NCBI GenBank assembly: GCA_023416735.1 | Contig: JAEZGX010000035.1 | Location: 40,513-104,512 of the forward strand | DNA: 64,000 nucleotides | Direction: 5' to 3' | Origin: Verrucomicrobiota bacterium | GTDB lineage: Bacteria; Verrucomicrobiota; Verrucomicrobiia; Opitutales; Opitutaceae | In this document: piece after piece, positions 8,748 through 17,858 of the stretch | Numbering within the stretch: position 1 is the stretch's first letter | Layout of the letters: every line of letters begins with the position of its first letter | Position numbers and translations under genes: made by a program | The notes under the pieces: model-generated | The model's database searches: none | Told to the model about the DNA's origin: nothing | Seen by the model: the letters and a program-made list of their open reading frames with translations, nothing else

Positions 8748-9698
8748 ATGCCTGCTAATATCCGTGAGACACAGAAAGGCGGAAGCGTAGCAAAGAAGAG
8801 CCGCGTGGTGCGTGCGTCTTTGGTGCTGTTCGGCGCGGTGTTGGGGTTGATGTTTCAAGCCGGTTGCTCGCGCGGCGGAAACGATGCCTCGGCGGAAGCG
8901 ACGAAGGGCAGGTATCCGTTGACGGGTGAGGTGCTGTCGATCGACGCGGAGCGCAATGTGTTGATCGTGCGCCACGATGAGATTCCGGGTTTCATGCCGG
9001 CGATGACGATGGAGTTTGCCGTGACGCGCGGAGACATCGCGACGGCGAAGGAAGGTCAGCGGATTCGCGCGACGTTGGTGGAGCCGGAGACGGAAGGCGG
9101 GGACTGGAAGCTCGAGCAAATCTGGCCGGATGATCAGGCGGCGAAACGCGCGGTGCAGGCGAAAGCGAATGCGTTGCGTCAGGAGACGTTGAATCGCGGG
9201 CGGTCGGCGTATCGCGAGATTGGCGAGAACATGCCGGAGTTTGCGCTCTACGATCAGACGGGCGCGGTGGTGGACAGCGGAAAGTTTCGCGGGAAAAAAG
9301 TGATGTTGAATTTCATCTTCACGCGCTGCCCGATCGCCACGATGTGTCCGGCGGCGACGGTAAAGATGACGCAAGTGCAGAAGCTCGCGCGTGAGGCGGG
9401 CGTGACGAATGTGCAACTCGTCTCGATCACGCTCGACCCTGCCTACGACACGCCTGGCGTGTTGAAGGAATATGCGGATACGCGCGGCATCGATACGTCG
9501 AATTTCACGTTCCTCACGGGCCCGGAGAATGCGATCAAGGATTTGTTGGCGAACTTCGGCGTGATCGCGGAGTTCGAGGGCGATTTGATCAAACACACGT
9601 TGGCCACCATCCTGATCGACGAAAACGGACGGATCTTGCATCGCACGGATCACAGTGCGTGGGAACCGCGGGACTTTATGGGGAAGATGACGAAATGA
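8748..9698 (+). CDS. copper chaperone: CusF-like domain fused to SCO1/SenC domain
   Basis: A 316-residue lipoprotein (lipobox FQAGC, Cys40). Residues about 55-110 resemble the CusF-type copper-binding domain (GEVLSIDAERN, then FMPAMTMEF). Residues about 155-316 form an SCO thioredoxin-like domain. The Cys pair is C194 and C200, a C-x5-C spacing rather than the usual C-x3-C, and the conserved His is at 283 (LIKHTLATI). It probably delivers copper to the CuA site of the caa3 oxidase. The start is uncertain: a TTGACA sits at 8713-8718, very close to this ATG. Confidence 0.85.
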   Translation: MPANIRETQKGGSVAKKSRVVRASLVLFGAVLGLMFQAGCSRGGNDASAEATKGRYPLTGEVLSIDAERNVLIVRHDEIPGFMPAMTMEFAVTRGDIATAKEGQRIRATLVEPETEGGDWKLEQIWPDDQAAKRAVQAKANALRQETLNRGRSAYREIGENMPEFALYDQTGAVVDSGKFRGKKVMLNFIFTRCPIATMCPAATVKMTQVQKLAREAGVTNVQLVSITLDPAYDTPGVLKEYADTRGIDTSNFTFLTGPENAIKDLLANFGVIAEFEGDLIKHTLATILIDENGRILHRTDHSAWEPRDFMGKMTK

Positions 9699-10642
9699 GT
9701 GTCGAAGCAACGAGAGCGAACGAAGCGGGAACGGAAGCGCATTTGAGCGCGCGGCAGCTGCGCCAGATGGCGTGGATCACAGCGGTCGCGTTGGGCGTTT
9801 TTGTCTTCTTCCGCTGGTTGCCGACGGGAACGGCATTGAGCCACATGGATTTTCGGGTGGATGCGCCGAACGCGATCGAGTTCTGCGATCCGTCGAATCC
9901 GCAATTCATTCCGGTGGTGGCGGTGGCATCGCCGATCGCGATGAACGTGAAGCTGGCAAGCGGGGCGACGGCGGGCGAGACCGTTGCGGCGACGGCGATC
10001 CTGCGGACATCGGGAGGGAAACCGATCGCTCCGGAAGATCTGGTGGTCGTGCACACCGAACGGCTGCACCTGTTAATCGCGGATCCCACGCTGGCAGATT
10101 ATCAGCACGTGCATCCGCGACCGGGGCGGGTGCCCGGAGAATGGGAGTTTGAGTTCACGCCATTGAAGGACGGCGTGTATCGGATTTTTGCGGACTTCAC
10201 GCCGGCAGCGACGAACCGGGGACTTTATGCGAACGCGGATGTAAATGTCGGCGCGGGGCAGCAGACAATCAGTGATGGCAATGCGAGCGGCGGGGCGGCG
10301 AGCGAGTATCGCTTTTTGCTGACGCCGGGAACGGGGACGATGAAGGCGGGCGTGCCGATGGATTTGCGTTTCGAAGTGACGCGGGTGGATGGCGGGCCCG
10401 TGCCGATGGAGCCGGTGATGGATGCGTATGCGCATCTGGTGGCCTTCGACGAGACGCGGAGCGGGTTTGCGCATTTGCACCCGATGGAAGCCGATCCGGC
10501 TTGGCGGCCCGATCCGATGAGGCCGGTGCTGAATTTCAAGATCACGATTCCGAAGGCTGGCCGATATGTTGTGTGGGCGCAGGTGAACCTCGGTGGGCAG
10601 GAGAAGTTTCTGCCGTTTTGGTTCGACGTCGTGGAAGGGTGA
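9695..10642 (+). CDS. membrane-anchored His-rich protein, putative copper-handling partner of SCO
   Basis: A 315-residue protein with one N-terminal membrane anchor (about residues 25-45) and a periplasmic region made of two similar halves. Each half ends a beta-rich unit with a His-containing pair (HVHPRP; HLHPME). This resembles YtkA-like and related copper-trafficking proteins, but I cannot name a family with certainty. The start overlaps the SCO stop (ATGA), so the two are translationally coupled, which supports a joint role in copper delivery. Confidence 0.62.
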   Translation: MSVEATRANEAGTEAHLSARQLRQMAWITAVALGVFVFFRWLPTGTALSHMDFRVDAPNAIEFCDPSNPQFIPVVAVASPIAMNVKLASGATAGETVAATAILRTSGGKPIAPEDLVVVHTERLHLLIADPTLADYQHVHPRPGRVPGEWEFEFTPLKDGVYRIFADFTPAATNRGLYANADVNVGAGQQTISDGNASGGAASEYRFLLTPGTGTMKAGVPMDLRFEVTRVDGGPVPMEPVMDAYAHLVAFDETRSGFAHLHPMEADPAWRPDPMRPVLNFKITIPKAGRYVVWAQVNLGGQEKFLPFWFDVVEG

Positions 10643-10664
10643 AGAGCGGCGAATACTTCTCGGG

Positions 10665-11435
10665 CTAGAACTTCAGGTGTTTTACGGTGAGGCCCTTGTT
10701 GATGAGTTGTTTCAAGGAATCGATGCCGATGCGGATGTGGGCGGAGACGTAATTCTCGTCGACGACAACATCGCTCTCGGCGGTTTTGACGCCTTCCGGG
10801 GTCATGGGCTGATCGGAAACGAGCAGCAGCGCGCCGGTGGGGATTTGGTTAAAGAAACCGGTGCTGAAGATGGTCGCGGTCTCCATGTCGACGGCCATGG
10901 CGTGGACGCGTTTGAGGTATTTACGGAATTGGTCGTCGTGCTCCCAGACCCGGCGATTCGTCGTGTAAACGACGCCCGTCCAATAGTCGTGTCCGTGCTC
11001 GCGGATCGTGGTCGAGATGGCTTTCTGCAGCGCGAAGGCCGGGAGGGCAGGAACTTCGGGGGGAAAGTAGTCGTTGCTCGTGCCCTCGCCACGGATGGCG
11101 GCGATCGGAAGGATGAAGCCGCCGACCTCCGCGCGATGTTTCACGCCGCCGCATTTGCCGAGGAACAGCACGGCCTTAGGTGAGATGGCGCTGAGCAGGT
11201 CCATGACCGTGGCAGCGGTGGCGCTGCCCATGCCGAAGTTGATGATCGTGATTTTCCCAGCGGTGGCGCTCTGCATCGGTTTGTCGCGACCCTGGACGGG
11301 CACGCGATGCCACTGGGCGAAGAGTTTCACGTAACGCGTGAAATTGGTGAGCAGGATGTATTCGCCGAAATCCTTGAGCGCGACGCCGGTGTAGCGCGGC
11401 AGCCAGTTTTCGACGATTTCTTTACGTGAATTCAT
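10665..11435 (-). CDS. amn: AMP nucleosidase
   Basis: A 256-residue nucleoside-phosphorylase fold protein. It has the phosphate/ribose-binding INFGMGSATAATVMD segment, the LFLGKCGGVKH strand, and the catalytic-region VDMETATIF motif. The length and sequence fit the short AMP nucleosidase form, which hydrolyses AMP to adenine and ribose 5-phosphate. I chose the ATG at 11435 (MNSRKEIVENW); residues upstream in frame do not look like the family. It is convergent with the preceding gene and divergent from the DUF1592 gene. Confidence 0.9.
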   Translation of the reverse strand: MNSRKEIVENWLPRYTGVALKDFGEYILLTNFTRYVKLFAQWHRVPVQGRDKPMQSATAGKITIINFGMGSATAATVMDLLSAISPKAVLFLGKCGGVKHRAEVGGFILPIAAIRGEGTSNDYFPPEVPALPAFALQKAISTTIREHGHDYWTGVVYTTNRRVWEHDDQFRKYLKRVHAMAVDMETATIFSTGFFNQIPTGALLLVSDQPMTPEGVKTAESDVVVDENYVSAHIRIGIDSLKQLINKGLTVKHLKF

Positions 11436-11530
11436 GGGCGGAAGTCTGCGCGCGAAAGGGGCGAATGCAGTCCGAAAGTGGGTGGTTTCTCCGGGGGCGT
11501 GACGGATCATGGGTGTGCGTTGCCGCGGCG

Positions 11531-11547
11531 AATAAACTTCGTTTATT
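11531..11547. repeat. small AT-rich inverted repeat upstream of the DUF1592 gene
   Basis: AATAAAC and GTTTATT (7 bp each, 3-nt loop) in an otherwise GC-rich 186-bp divergent intergenic region (11436-11621). It could be an operator or an mRNA hairpin; no promoter is clear around it. Confidence 0.4.
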
Positions 11548-11621
11548 TTGAGCGTCATCGCGCGCATCCTTGCCTGTTCCCGTTCGTCTTCCGTGGCGCT
11601 AGTTCGTTAGGCCCCTTTCTT

Positions 11622-14336
11622 ATGCCCCTTTCCTTTCCGCTTAGCATTGGCGTTTTCCCCCGAAACCGCCTCGCCCTCCAGGGTGGGGTTTGGCTTGGTG
11701 CCATGCTGTTGGGAGGTATCCGTTTGGCTGCGACAACCACGCCGACAACGGATCCGGCGCTGACGCAGTTCCAAGAGGAGATCCAGCCGATCCTGGATCA
11801 ATATTGCTACGACTGCCACGGCTACGGGAGTGACAAGGGCGGGGTGGTGTTGGATGGATTTTCGGACGATGCGACGTTGCGCGATCACAAGTTGTGGTTG
11901 CGCGTGATGAAGAACGTTCGCGCGAAGATCATGCCTCCGGCGGACGAAGCGCAGATGGAGTCGGAGGAGCTTGAGAAGCTGGTCGCTTGGATCAAACGAG
12001 ATGCATTTGAGCTCGATCCCGGGGTGCCTGATCCCGGCCGTGTGACGGTGCGGCGCCTGAACCGGGTCGAGTATCGCAACACCATCCGCGACCTGATGGG
12101 CGTTGATTACAATACGAAGGACGAGTTTCCGGCGGACGACACGGGGCACGGTTTCGATAACATTGGCGACGTGCTGAACATTTCGCCGATGTTGATGGAG
12201 AAATACATCGATGCGGCGCAGACGATCGTCGAACGCGCGGTCCCGATGCAGTCCCGCGTCGTGGCGGAGAAGCGGATCGCGGGCGGCGGATTTGCGCAGG
12301 TGGAATCGCTGCCATTGCCGGAGGGATTTGCGCCCGGCCCGTCGGAGCCGATTTCGCTGGCGGCGATGAAGAAAGGCGAGGTGCCGAAGGAGGCGTTGCG
12401 CCCGCTGCCGCAGCGGATCGCGGGACAAGCGCTGGACCTTTATTACTACACCCCGGTGCGGGTCGGGGCGAAGCACATGGTCGAACGGGCGGGGAAGTAT
12501 CAGCTGGTGCTCGATTTCAAGACCGTCGAGCGCTACGTGGATGATGTTTTCGATTACAATCGCTGCCGTTTGGTGTTCAAGGCGGACGGCGAGACATTGT
12601 TCGAGCAGGAGTTCACGCGGCAGGGAGAAAAGAATTTCGTGCTGACCTTCGATCGCGATTGGCAGCCGGGGGCGCACGAACTGGCGGTGGAGATTCATCC
12701 GATCGGTGAGGACAAGCCGCAACCCCGCTTGCTGCGGCTTCGCTTGAATGGCGTGACGGTCCGGGGGCCGCTAGCGGAGGAGCATTGGGTGCAGCCGGAA
12801 AACTACTCGAAGTTCTTCGTGGGAACGCCGACGGCGGACGAGGCCGGCAAGCGGAAGTTCACCCGCGCCACGCTCGAAAAGTTTGCGACGAAGGCGTTTC
12901 GCCGGCCGGTGGACGAACGGACGGTCGAGCGATTGGTGGAAATTGCGGAAGGCACCTACTCGGAGCCGGGCACCACGGTTGAAGCGGGCGTTGCGCAGGC
13001 GATGGTGGCGGTGTTGGCCTCGCCGCGTTTTATTTTCCGGGAGGAAGACGTCGAGCCGTTGCAGCCGGGACAGGCGCATCCCTTCGTGGACGAGTATTCG
13101 CTGGCTTCACGGCTGTCTTATTTCCTCTGGTCGACGATGCCGGACGACGAGTTGATGGAGCTGGCGGGCAAGAAGCAGCTGCGGGCGAACATCACGGCGC
13201 AGCTCGATCGAATGATGAAGCATCCGAAGGCGGAGGAGTTCGTCCGGAATTTTGCGGGCCAATGGTTGCAGGCTCGCGACATCACGACGGTGGTCATCAA
13301 CAGCCTGGATGTTTATCTTCGCGAAAACCCGAACGCGGGTTTCGAGAAAGCGCGAGAGACCTTCCGCCGGCTGGCGGAGATTCCCGAAGGGCAAAGGACC
13401 GAAGAGGATCGCGTTGCGATGCGTGAGGCGCGGCAGGCGTTCATTTCGGTCGTGCGTCGTCCGCGTCCCGAGCTGACTGACGGCATTCGCCAGGCGATGC
13501 TGCAGGAGACGGAGCGGTATTTCGAATACATCATTCAGCAGGATCGGCCGCTGACCGAACTGGTCGACAGCAACTACACCTTCCTCAACGAGGAACTGGC
13601 GAAGTATTATGAGATCGAGGGCGTGACCGGTGAGGAGGTTCGCAAAGTGGTGTTGCCTCCGGACAGCCCGCGAGGCGGCGTGCTGACGCAAGGCACGGTC
13701 TTGGCGGTGACGTCGAACCCGACGCGCACTTCGCCGGTGAAGCGGGGCGTCTTCATTCTCGAGGCGATTCTTGGCACGCCGCCGGCGCCGCCGCCGCCCA
13801 ACATCCCGGCGCTCGAAGACGTGGCGAGTCCGGAGGAGATCGCGCAGATGAGTTTGCGCGAAACGATGGATCTGCATGCCCGCAACAAAATGTGCGCTTC
13901 ATGCCACAGCCGCATGGATCCGCTCGGGCTGGCGTTGGAGAATTTCAATGCGATGGGTAAATGGCGCGTCGAAGAGATGAACCAGCCGATCGAAACCTCG
14001 GGGCAGCTCGTGACGGGTGAGGAGTTCAAGGATATCCGGGATTTGAAGCGGATCCTGGCGAACGAGCACCGGGAAGACTTCTACCATTCCTTTGCCGAGA
14101 AATTGCTCACTTATGCTCTCGGCCGTGGTGTCGAATACTACGATGTCGACACCCTAGACGCTCTTGTTGCCCAGCTGGATGCAGCCGGTGGAAAACCGTC
14201 TGCGCTCTTGCGCGGCATCATTGAATCGGCACCGTTCCAGCAACGGCGTCAGACAGAAACCCTTCACGCGCTGCATGCTGCTCCTGCGGCCGCACTGTCG
14301 CGTGTCACCCACAACGCACCTACCACCCATGAATAA
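11622..14336 (+). CDS. DUF1587/DUF1592/DUF1588/DUF1585 protein with planctomycete-type cytochrome domain
   Basis: A 904-residue secreted protein. After a signal-like N-terminus there is a cytochrome-type heme site (CYDCHGYGSDKGG), then the DUF1587 motif (RRLNRVEYRNTIRDLMGVDY), a beta-rich central part, the DUF1592 region, and the DUF1588/DUF1585 end with a second Cys-rich site (CASCHSRMDPLGLALENF). These domains recur together in Planctomycetes and Verrucomicrobia, paired with a DUF1552 protein. Their function is not established; a periplasmic redox role is likely. It overlaps the DUF1552 gene by eight bases. Confidence 0.88.
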   Translation: MPLSFPLSIGVFPRNRLALQGGVWLGAMLLGGIRLAATTTPTTDPALTQFQEEIQPILDQYCYDCHGYGSDKGGVVLDGFSDDATLRDHKLWLRVMKNVRAKIMPPADEAQMESEELEKLVAWIKRDAFELDPGVPDPGRVTVRRLNRVEYRNTIRDLMGVDYNTKDEFPADDTGHGFDNIGDVLNISPMLMEKYIDAAQTIVERAVPMQSRVVAEKRIAGGGFAQVESLPLPEGFAPGPSEPISLAAMKKGEVPKEALRPLPQRIAGQALDLYYYTPVRVGAKHMVERAGKYQLVLDFKTVERYVDDVFDYNRCRLVFKADGETLFEQEFTRQGEKNFVLTFDRDWQPGAHELAVEIHPIGEDKPQPRLLRLRLNGVTVRGPLAEEHWVQPENYSKFFVGTPTADEAGKRKFTRATLEKFATKAFRRPVDERTVERLVEIAEGTYSEPGTTVEAGVAQAMVAVLASPRFIFREEDVEPLQPGQAHPFVDEYSLASRLSYFLWSTMPDDELMELAGKKQLRANITAQLDRMMKHPKAEEFVRNFAGQWLQARDITTVVINSLDVYLRENPNAGFEKARETFRRLAEIPEGQRTEEDRVAMREARQAFISVVRRPRPELTDGIRQAMLQETERYFEYIIQQDRPLTELVDSNYTFLNEELAKYYEIEGVTGEEVRKVVLPPDSPRGGVLTQGTVLAVTSNPTRTSPVKRGVFILEAILGTPPAPPPPNIPALEDVASPEEIAQMSLRETMDLHARNKMCASCHSRMDPLGLALENFNAMGKWRVEEMNQPIETSGQLVTGEEFKDIRDLKRILANEHREDFYHSFAEKLLTYALGRGVEYYDVDTLDALVAQLDAAGGKPSALLRGIIESAPFQQRRQTETLHALHAAPAAALSRVTHNAPTTHE

Positions 14337-15714
14337 GCCAACCCCGCCCCTATCAGATTTCGCCGCCATGAACCGCCGCAATTTCCTTCGCGGTTTGGGT
14401 GCGTGTATCGCGCTGCCGACCTTGAGTTCGCTCGTGCCGAATCGCGTGGCGGCGACGATTGGCGGGCCGCGTCTGGCGACGACGGCGACGGGCGCGCCGT
14501 TGCGCACCGGTTTTGTGTTCTTCCCGAACGGCGCGATTCCTTCGCGCTGGTGGCCGGAAGGCGGGCTCTCGGATTTCGCGCTGAATTCGACGATGCAGCC
14601 GCTGCAAGCGTTGCGGAACAAGATCCAGGTTCTTGGCGGCCTCGATCAACGGAATGCGAACGCGGGCAACGATGGCGGCGGCGACCACGCGCGTGGTAAT
14701 GCCGTGTTCCTCACCGGTGTGCGCATCAACAAGAGCGCGACCGACGTGCGCGCGGGCATGTCGATCGACCAGGCGCTCGCGAACCGGATTGGACACCTCA
14801 CGCGCTTTTCGTCGCTCGAGATGACCTGCGATGCGAATCGCAGATCCGCCGGGTGCGATTCGGGCTACGCCTGCTCTTACGTTTACAATGTCTCGTGGAA
14901 GAATCCGACCACGCCGATGACGCCCGAGGCGAATCCGCGGCTGGTGTTCGAACGGCTGTTCGGCGCGGGTCAGCATGGCGAACGCCAGGCGAATGCGCAG
15001 CTGCGTATGAAGACGCGGAAGTCGGTTCTCGACTTCGTGCTCGATGACGCCCGGCGGATGAATCACCGGCTCGGCCTCAACGATCGCGCGAAGATGGATC
15101 AATATCTCACGAGCGTGCGCGAGATCGAGAAGCGCATTCAGCATGCCGAGCAATTCGGCCCGAACGTGGATCCCACTGTGGCGACCCCGATGGGTATTCC
15201 GAACACGCAGAAGGAATACGTCGAAGTGATGTATGACATGCTCGCGCTGGCGTTTCAGACCGACTCGACGCGGGTGGCGACGATGATCATGGGCCATGAC
15301 GGTGACAATCGGTCGTTCAGTGAAATCGGCATCACCGAAGGCCACCACGATCTTTCGCATCACCAGAACAACGCGGAGCGAGTTGAGAAAGTGGCGACGA
15401 TCGACCGCTGGTATGTGAGCCAGTTTGCGCGGTTCCTCGATAAGCTCGATTCCCTTGAGGACGTCGATGGCAACTCGGTGCTGCACAACTCGCGCATCCT
15501 CTACGGCAGCGGCAATGCGGACGGCAACCGGCACACGCACGAGAATCTTCCGCTGATCCTCGCGGGCGGCGGTGGCGGGCAGTTGAACCCGGGCCGTTAC
15601 GTGCAGCACGGCGGCACGCCGATGTGCAACTTGTTCCTCAGCCTCGCCGATCAGGCGGGCGTGACGGATTTGACGCGGTTCGGCGATTCGACGGGGGTGT
15701 TAACCAACGTTTGA
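14329..15714 (+). CDS. DUF1552 secreted protein
   Basis: A 461-residue protein starting MNKPTPPLSDFAAMNRRNFL, with a Tat-like twin-arginine motif (NRRNFLRG) and a hydrophobic segment, so it is probably exported folded. The body matches DUF1552, including GHDGDNRSFSEIGITEGHHD and a LYGSGNADGNRHTHENLP motif. Its coupling with the DUF1592 gene is a widespread pair of unknown function. The ATG at 14329 sits inside the end of the upstream gene; a later ATG (MNRRNFL) is an alternative start. A terminator follows. Confidence 0.87.
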   Translation: MNKPTPPLSDFAAMNRRNFLRGLGACIALPTLSSLVPNRVAATIGGPRLATTATGAPLRTGFVFFPNGAIPSRWWPEGGLSDFALNSTMQPLQALRNKIQVLGGLDQRNANAGNDGGGDHARGNAVFLTGVRINKSATDVRAGMSIDQALANRIGHLTRFSSLEMTCDANRRSAGCDSGYACSYVYNVSWKNPTTPMTPEANPRLVFERLFGAGQHGERQANAQLRMKTRKSVLDFVLDDARRMNHRLGLNDRAKMDQYLTSVREIEKRIQHAEQFGPNVDPTVATPMGIPNTQKEYVEVMYDMLALAFQTDSTRVATMIMGHDGDNRSFSEIGITEGHHDLSHHQNNAERVEKVATIDRWYVSQFARFLDKLDSLEDVDGNSVLHNSRILYGSGNADGNRHTHENLPLILAGGGGGQLNPGRYVQHGGTPMCNLFLSLADQAGVTDLTRFGDSTGVLTNV

Positions 15715-15738
15715 TGCGCCCGACGCAATGTCAGGTGG

Positions 15739-15764
15739 AGCCCGGCGTTCCCGCCGGGCTTTTT
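15739..15764 (+). terminator. rho-independent terminator after the DUF1592-DUF1552 pair
   Basis: Perfect 9-bp stem AGCCCGGCG / CGCCGGGCT with a 4-nt loop and a T-run. Confidence 0.88.
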
Positions 15765-15796
15765 CGTGAGCCTCAAAAGGACGCGAACGCGCGCGC

Positions 15797-16690
15797 ATGA
15801 ATCGTTTCGTGAAAGTCGTCGTTTGGATGGGCGTGGCGCTGGTGATGATCGCAGCGAGTGCTGCGATCGTTTACCGGATCGAACGCAATCCGGAGTTTTC
15901 GCCGGTGGTGCGGGGAGCGGCGCTGGCGGCGGAAAGCGGATGTTTCGCGTGTCACGGCCCGACGGAAGATGACCGTCGGCCGAACTCGCGACGCCTGGAC
16001 AATGGCGTGTGGCGATCGAAACCGATTCCGACGCTGTGGGAAAACGGTATCGATGAAGCGGCCGTGTTACTGGATTGGATCGCGAATGGCGTGCCCGCGA
16101 AAGAGGCGGAGGCGCACAAGCGGTTGTTCATCCAAATGCCGGCGTATCGACCGTTCATGTCGGATGAGGAAATGGACGCCGTTGCGGCGTGGATTCTGGC
16201 GGAAGGCGTTAGGCTGGGAGGCGGTGCAATTGCCAACGAGATGGAGATCGATCTGGCGGACGTGTCGAAGCTGACGCCGGCCCAGGTGATGATCGCAGGC
16301 GATCGGTTGTCGCGGCAACATGGCTGTTACGCGTGTCACGGTGAACTTGGCCAAGGGGGCGTGCGAAATCCGGCGTCGTTCAAGGGCTACATTCCCGGCT
16401 TTTTCGGGAAGGATTTTCTCGCACTAACGGACGGCGGTGATCGCGAAGAGATCGCGCACTGGATTGAAAAAGGAAGAGGTCGCGCGATCGAAGAAGGGAT
16501 TACGGGAGGACTGGCGAAGACGTATTTCGAAGGTCAGGCGATCGGCATGCCGGCGTATGACGAGCGATTGAGCGACGAAGAGGTCGCGGTGCTCGTGGAG
16601 TATTTGTTGTGGTTGAACTCGGAAGGTCCCTTGGATGCGGCGAAACTGGAGCGGCTGGCGAGGGACTTGACGGGGGCCGAATCCCCGTAA
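15797..16690 (+). CDS. membrane-anchored diheme cytochrome c
   Basis: A 297-residue protein with an N-terminal membrane anchor and two cytochrome c domains. The heme sites are CFACH (about residue 50) and CYACH (about 178). Likely axial Met residues lie in QMPAYRPFMSDEEM and GMPAYDERLSDEE, each before a C-terminal helix that matches the class I cytochrome fold. It probably moves electrons in the periplasm. It is followed 16 bases later by a monoheme cytochrome, suggesting an electron-transfer pair. Confidence 0.86.
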   Translation: MNRFVKVVVWMGVALVMIAASAAIVYRIERNPEFSPVVRGAALAAESGCFACHGPTEDDRRPNSRRLDNGVWRSKPIPTLWENGIDEAAVLLDWIANGVPAKEAEAHKRLFIQMPAYRPFMSDEEMDAVAAWILAEGVRLGGGAIANEMEIDLADVSKLTPAQVMIAGDRLSRQHGCYACHGELGQGGVRNPASFKGYIPGFFGKDFLALTDGGDREEIAHWIEKGRGRAIEEGITGGLAKTYFEGQAIGMPAYDERLSDEEVAVLVEYLLWLNSEGPLDAAKLERLARDLTGAESP

Positions 16691-16706
16691 GCTAGCGCAA
16701 ATTTCT

Positions 16707-17159
16707 ATGACGAACTCACCTGCTCGCCTCTCGGCCCTTCTGTTCACCCTGGCATCGCTCGCGACCGCGCCCATGCAGGCCGCGGCCAACAATCCGGCAG
16801 ACGTGTTGCTGCCGATTCCCGCTGAAGCGCGGGAGATTTTCAACCAGAGCTGCGTGATGTGCCATGGAGAGGTGATCGATGGAAAGGCGGAGATCCGCGA
16901 GGACCTTGACATGAGCACGGACGAGAAAATTCGCGAGACGCTGATGGATCCCCAGAAGCTGCGCGAGTTGATCGAGACGGGAGAGATGCCGCACAAGGCG
17001 AAGCTGTCGTTTCGACTCCGCAAGCAGCCGCCGATGCACGAACGACTGGAAGCGTTGAAGGCCGACTACGAGAAGAATGGCAGCAAGGAAAAGCTGCTCG
17101 CGTGGTTGAATGCGGTATTGCCGCCGGCGCCGCCGAAGGAAGAAGGCGCAGCGAAGTAA
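16707..17159 (+). CDS. small periplasmic c-type cytochrome
   Basis: A 150-residue protein with a Sec signal peptide (cleavage likely after MQAAA) and a single heme site CVMCH near residue 50. A possible Met ligand lies in ETGEMPHKAK. The C-terminal part is Lys/Glu-rich with a Pro-rich tail. It resembles the haem-binding segments found with DUF1592-type proteins. It is transcribed with the diheme cytochrome upstream. Confidence 0.75.
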   Translation: MTNSPARLSALLFTLASLATAPMQAAANNPADVLLPIPAEAREIFNQSCVMCHGEVIDGKAEIREDLDMSTDEKIRETLMDPQKLRELIETGEMPHKAKLSFRLRKQPPMHERLEALKADYEKNGSKEKLLAWLNAVLPPAPPKEEGAAK

Positions 17160-17170
17160 GAGTGATTCAA

Positions 17171-17229
17171 CGCGCACGCCGTGCGCGTGGAGCGCGCGAA
17201 AGTGTCATACGTTAGATGACACTTTCGCG
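17171..17229. promoter_or_regulatory. two tandem hairpins upstream of DUF1990-yndJ
   Basis: Hairpin 1 is CGCGCAC / GTGCGCG (7 bp, 3-nt loop, 17171-17187). Hairpin 2 is CGCGAAAGTGTCAT / ATGACACTTTCGCG (14 bp, perfect, 7-nt loop, 17195-17229). No T-run follows the second stem, so an operator or regulatory stem-loop is at least as likely as a terminator. Confidence 0.55.
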
Positions 17230-17249
17230 ACGACGCGGAGGGTGACAGG

Positions 17250-17858
17250 GTGCAGCCGATGACGATGCGGGCTGCACCGGTTTGGAGGTTGCGAGCGCCT
17301 GGAGAGAGGTGGCTCGAACGGTTTCGAGCGGAGGTGCGGGACGCGCCGCTTTCATATGAGTGCGTGGGAGCGACAAGGAACGATGCGGACGCGGCTCCGG
17401 CGGGATTCAATTTGGATCACAATCGGGCGCGGCTGGGAAATGGCGAAGCGGTGTGGGAACGGGCGGGTGCAGCGATACGGGCGTGGAAGATGTTTCCCGG
17501 GCCGTGGACGCGAATCAGTTTAACGGATACGCCGATTCGGGTGGGCGAAGTGGTGGCGATGCAGGCGAAGGCGTTTGGCGTGTGGTGGGTGAACGCGTGC
17601 CGGATCGTTTATGTGATCGAGGAAGTCGGCCCGGTGCGGCGGTTTGGTTTCGCGTATGGGACGCTGTCGGCGCACGTGGAAAGCGGGGAGGAGCGGTTCA
17701 GCGTCGAGATGAACGCGGACGGAGAAGTTTGGTATGATGTGAGGGCGTTCTCGCGTCCGCGGTATTGGCCCGTGCGACTCATGAAGCCGCTGGCGCGGCG
17801 TTTGCAGGCGAAGTTCGTGCGGGATTCGAAGCGGGCGATGCAGGAGGCGGTGCGATGA
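17250..17858 (+). CDS. DUF1990 family protein
   Basis: A 202-residue protein matching DUF1990: an N-terminal LSYECVGATR strand, the FNLDHNRARLGNGEAVWERA region, and the C-terminal AFSRPRYWPVRLMKPLARRLQAKF motif. Function unknown. The GTG at 17250 is preferred because GGAGG at 17237-17241 lies eight bases before it; the in-frame ATG at 17259 would be too far. It overlaps the yndJ-like gene by four bases (ATGA). Confidence 0.8.
   Translation: MQPMTMRAAPVWRLRAPGERWLERFRAEVRDAPLSYECVGATRNDADAAPAGFNLDHNRARLGNGEAVWERAGAAIRAWKMFPGPWTRISLTDTPIRVGEVVAMQAKAFGVWWVNACRIVYVIEEVGPVRRFGFAYGTLSAHVESGEERFSVEMNADGEVWYDVRAFSRPRYWPVRLMKPLARRLQAKFVRDSKRAMQEAVR

Noticed and set aside
17171..17229. Simple terminator for the cytochrome genes
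   Set aside because: The long stem lacks a T-run, so I list it as a regulatory structure without excluding termination.
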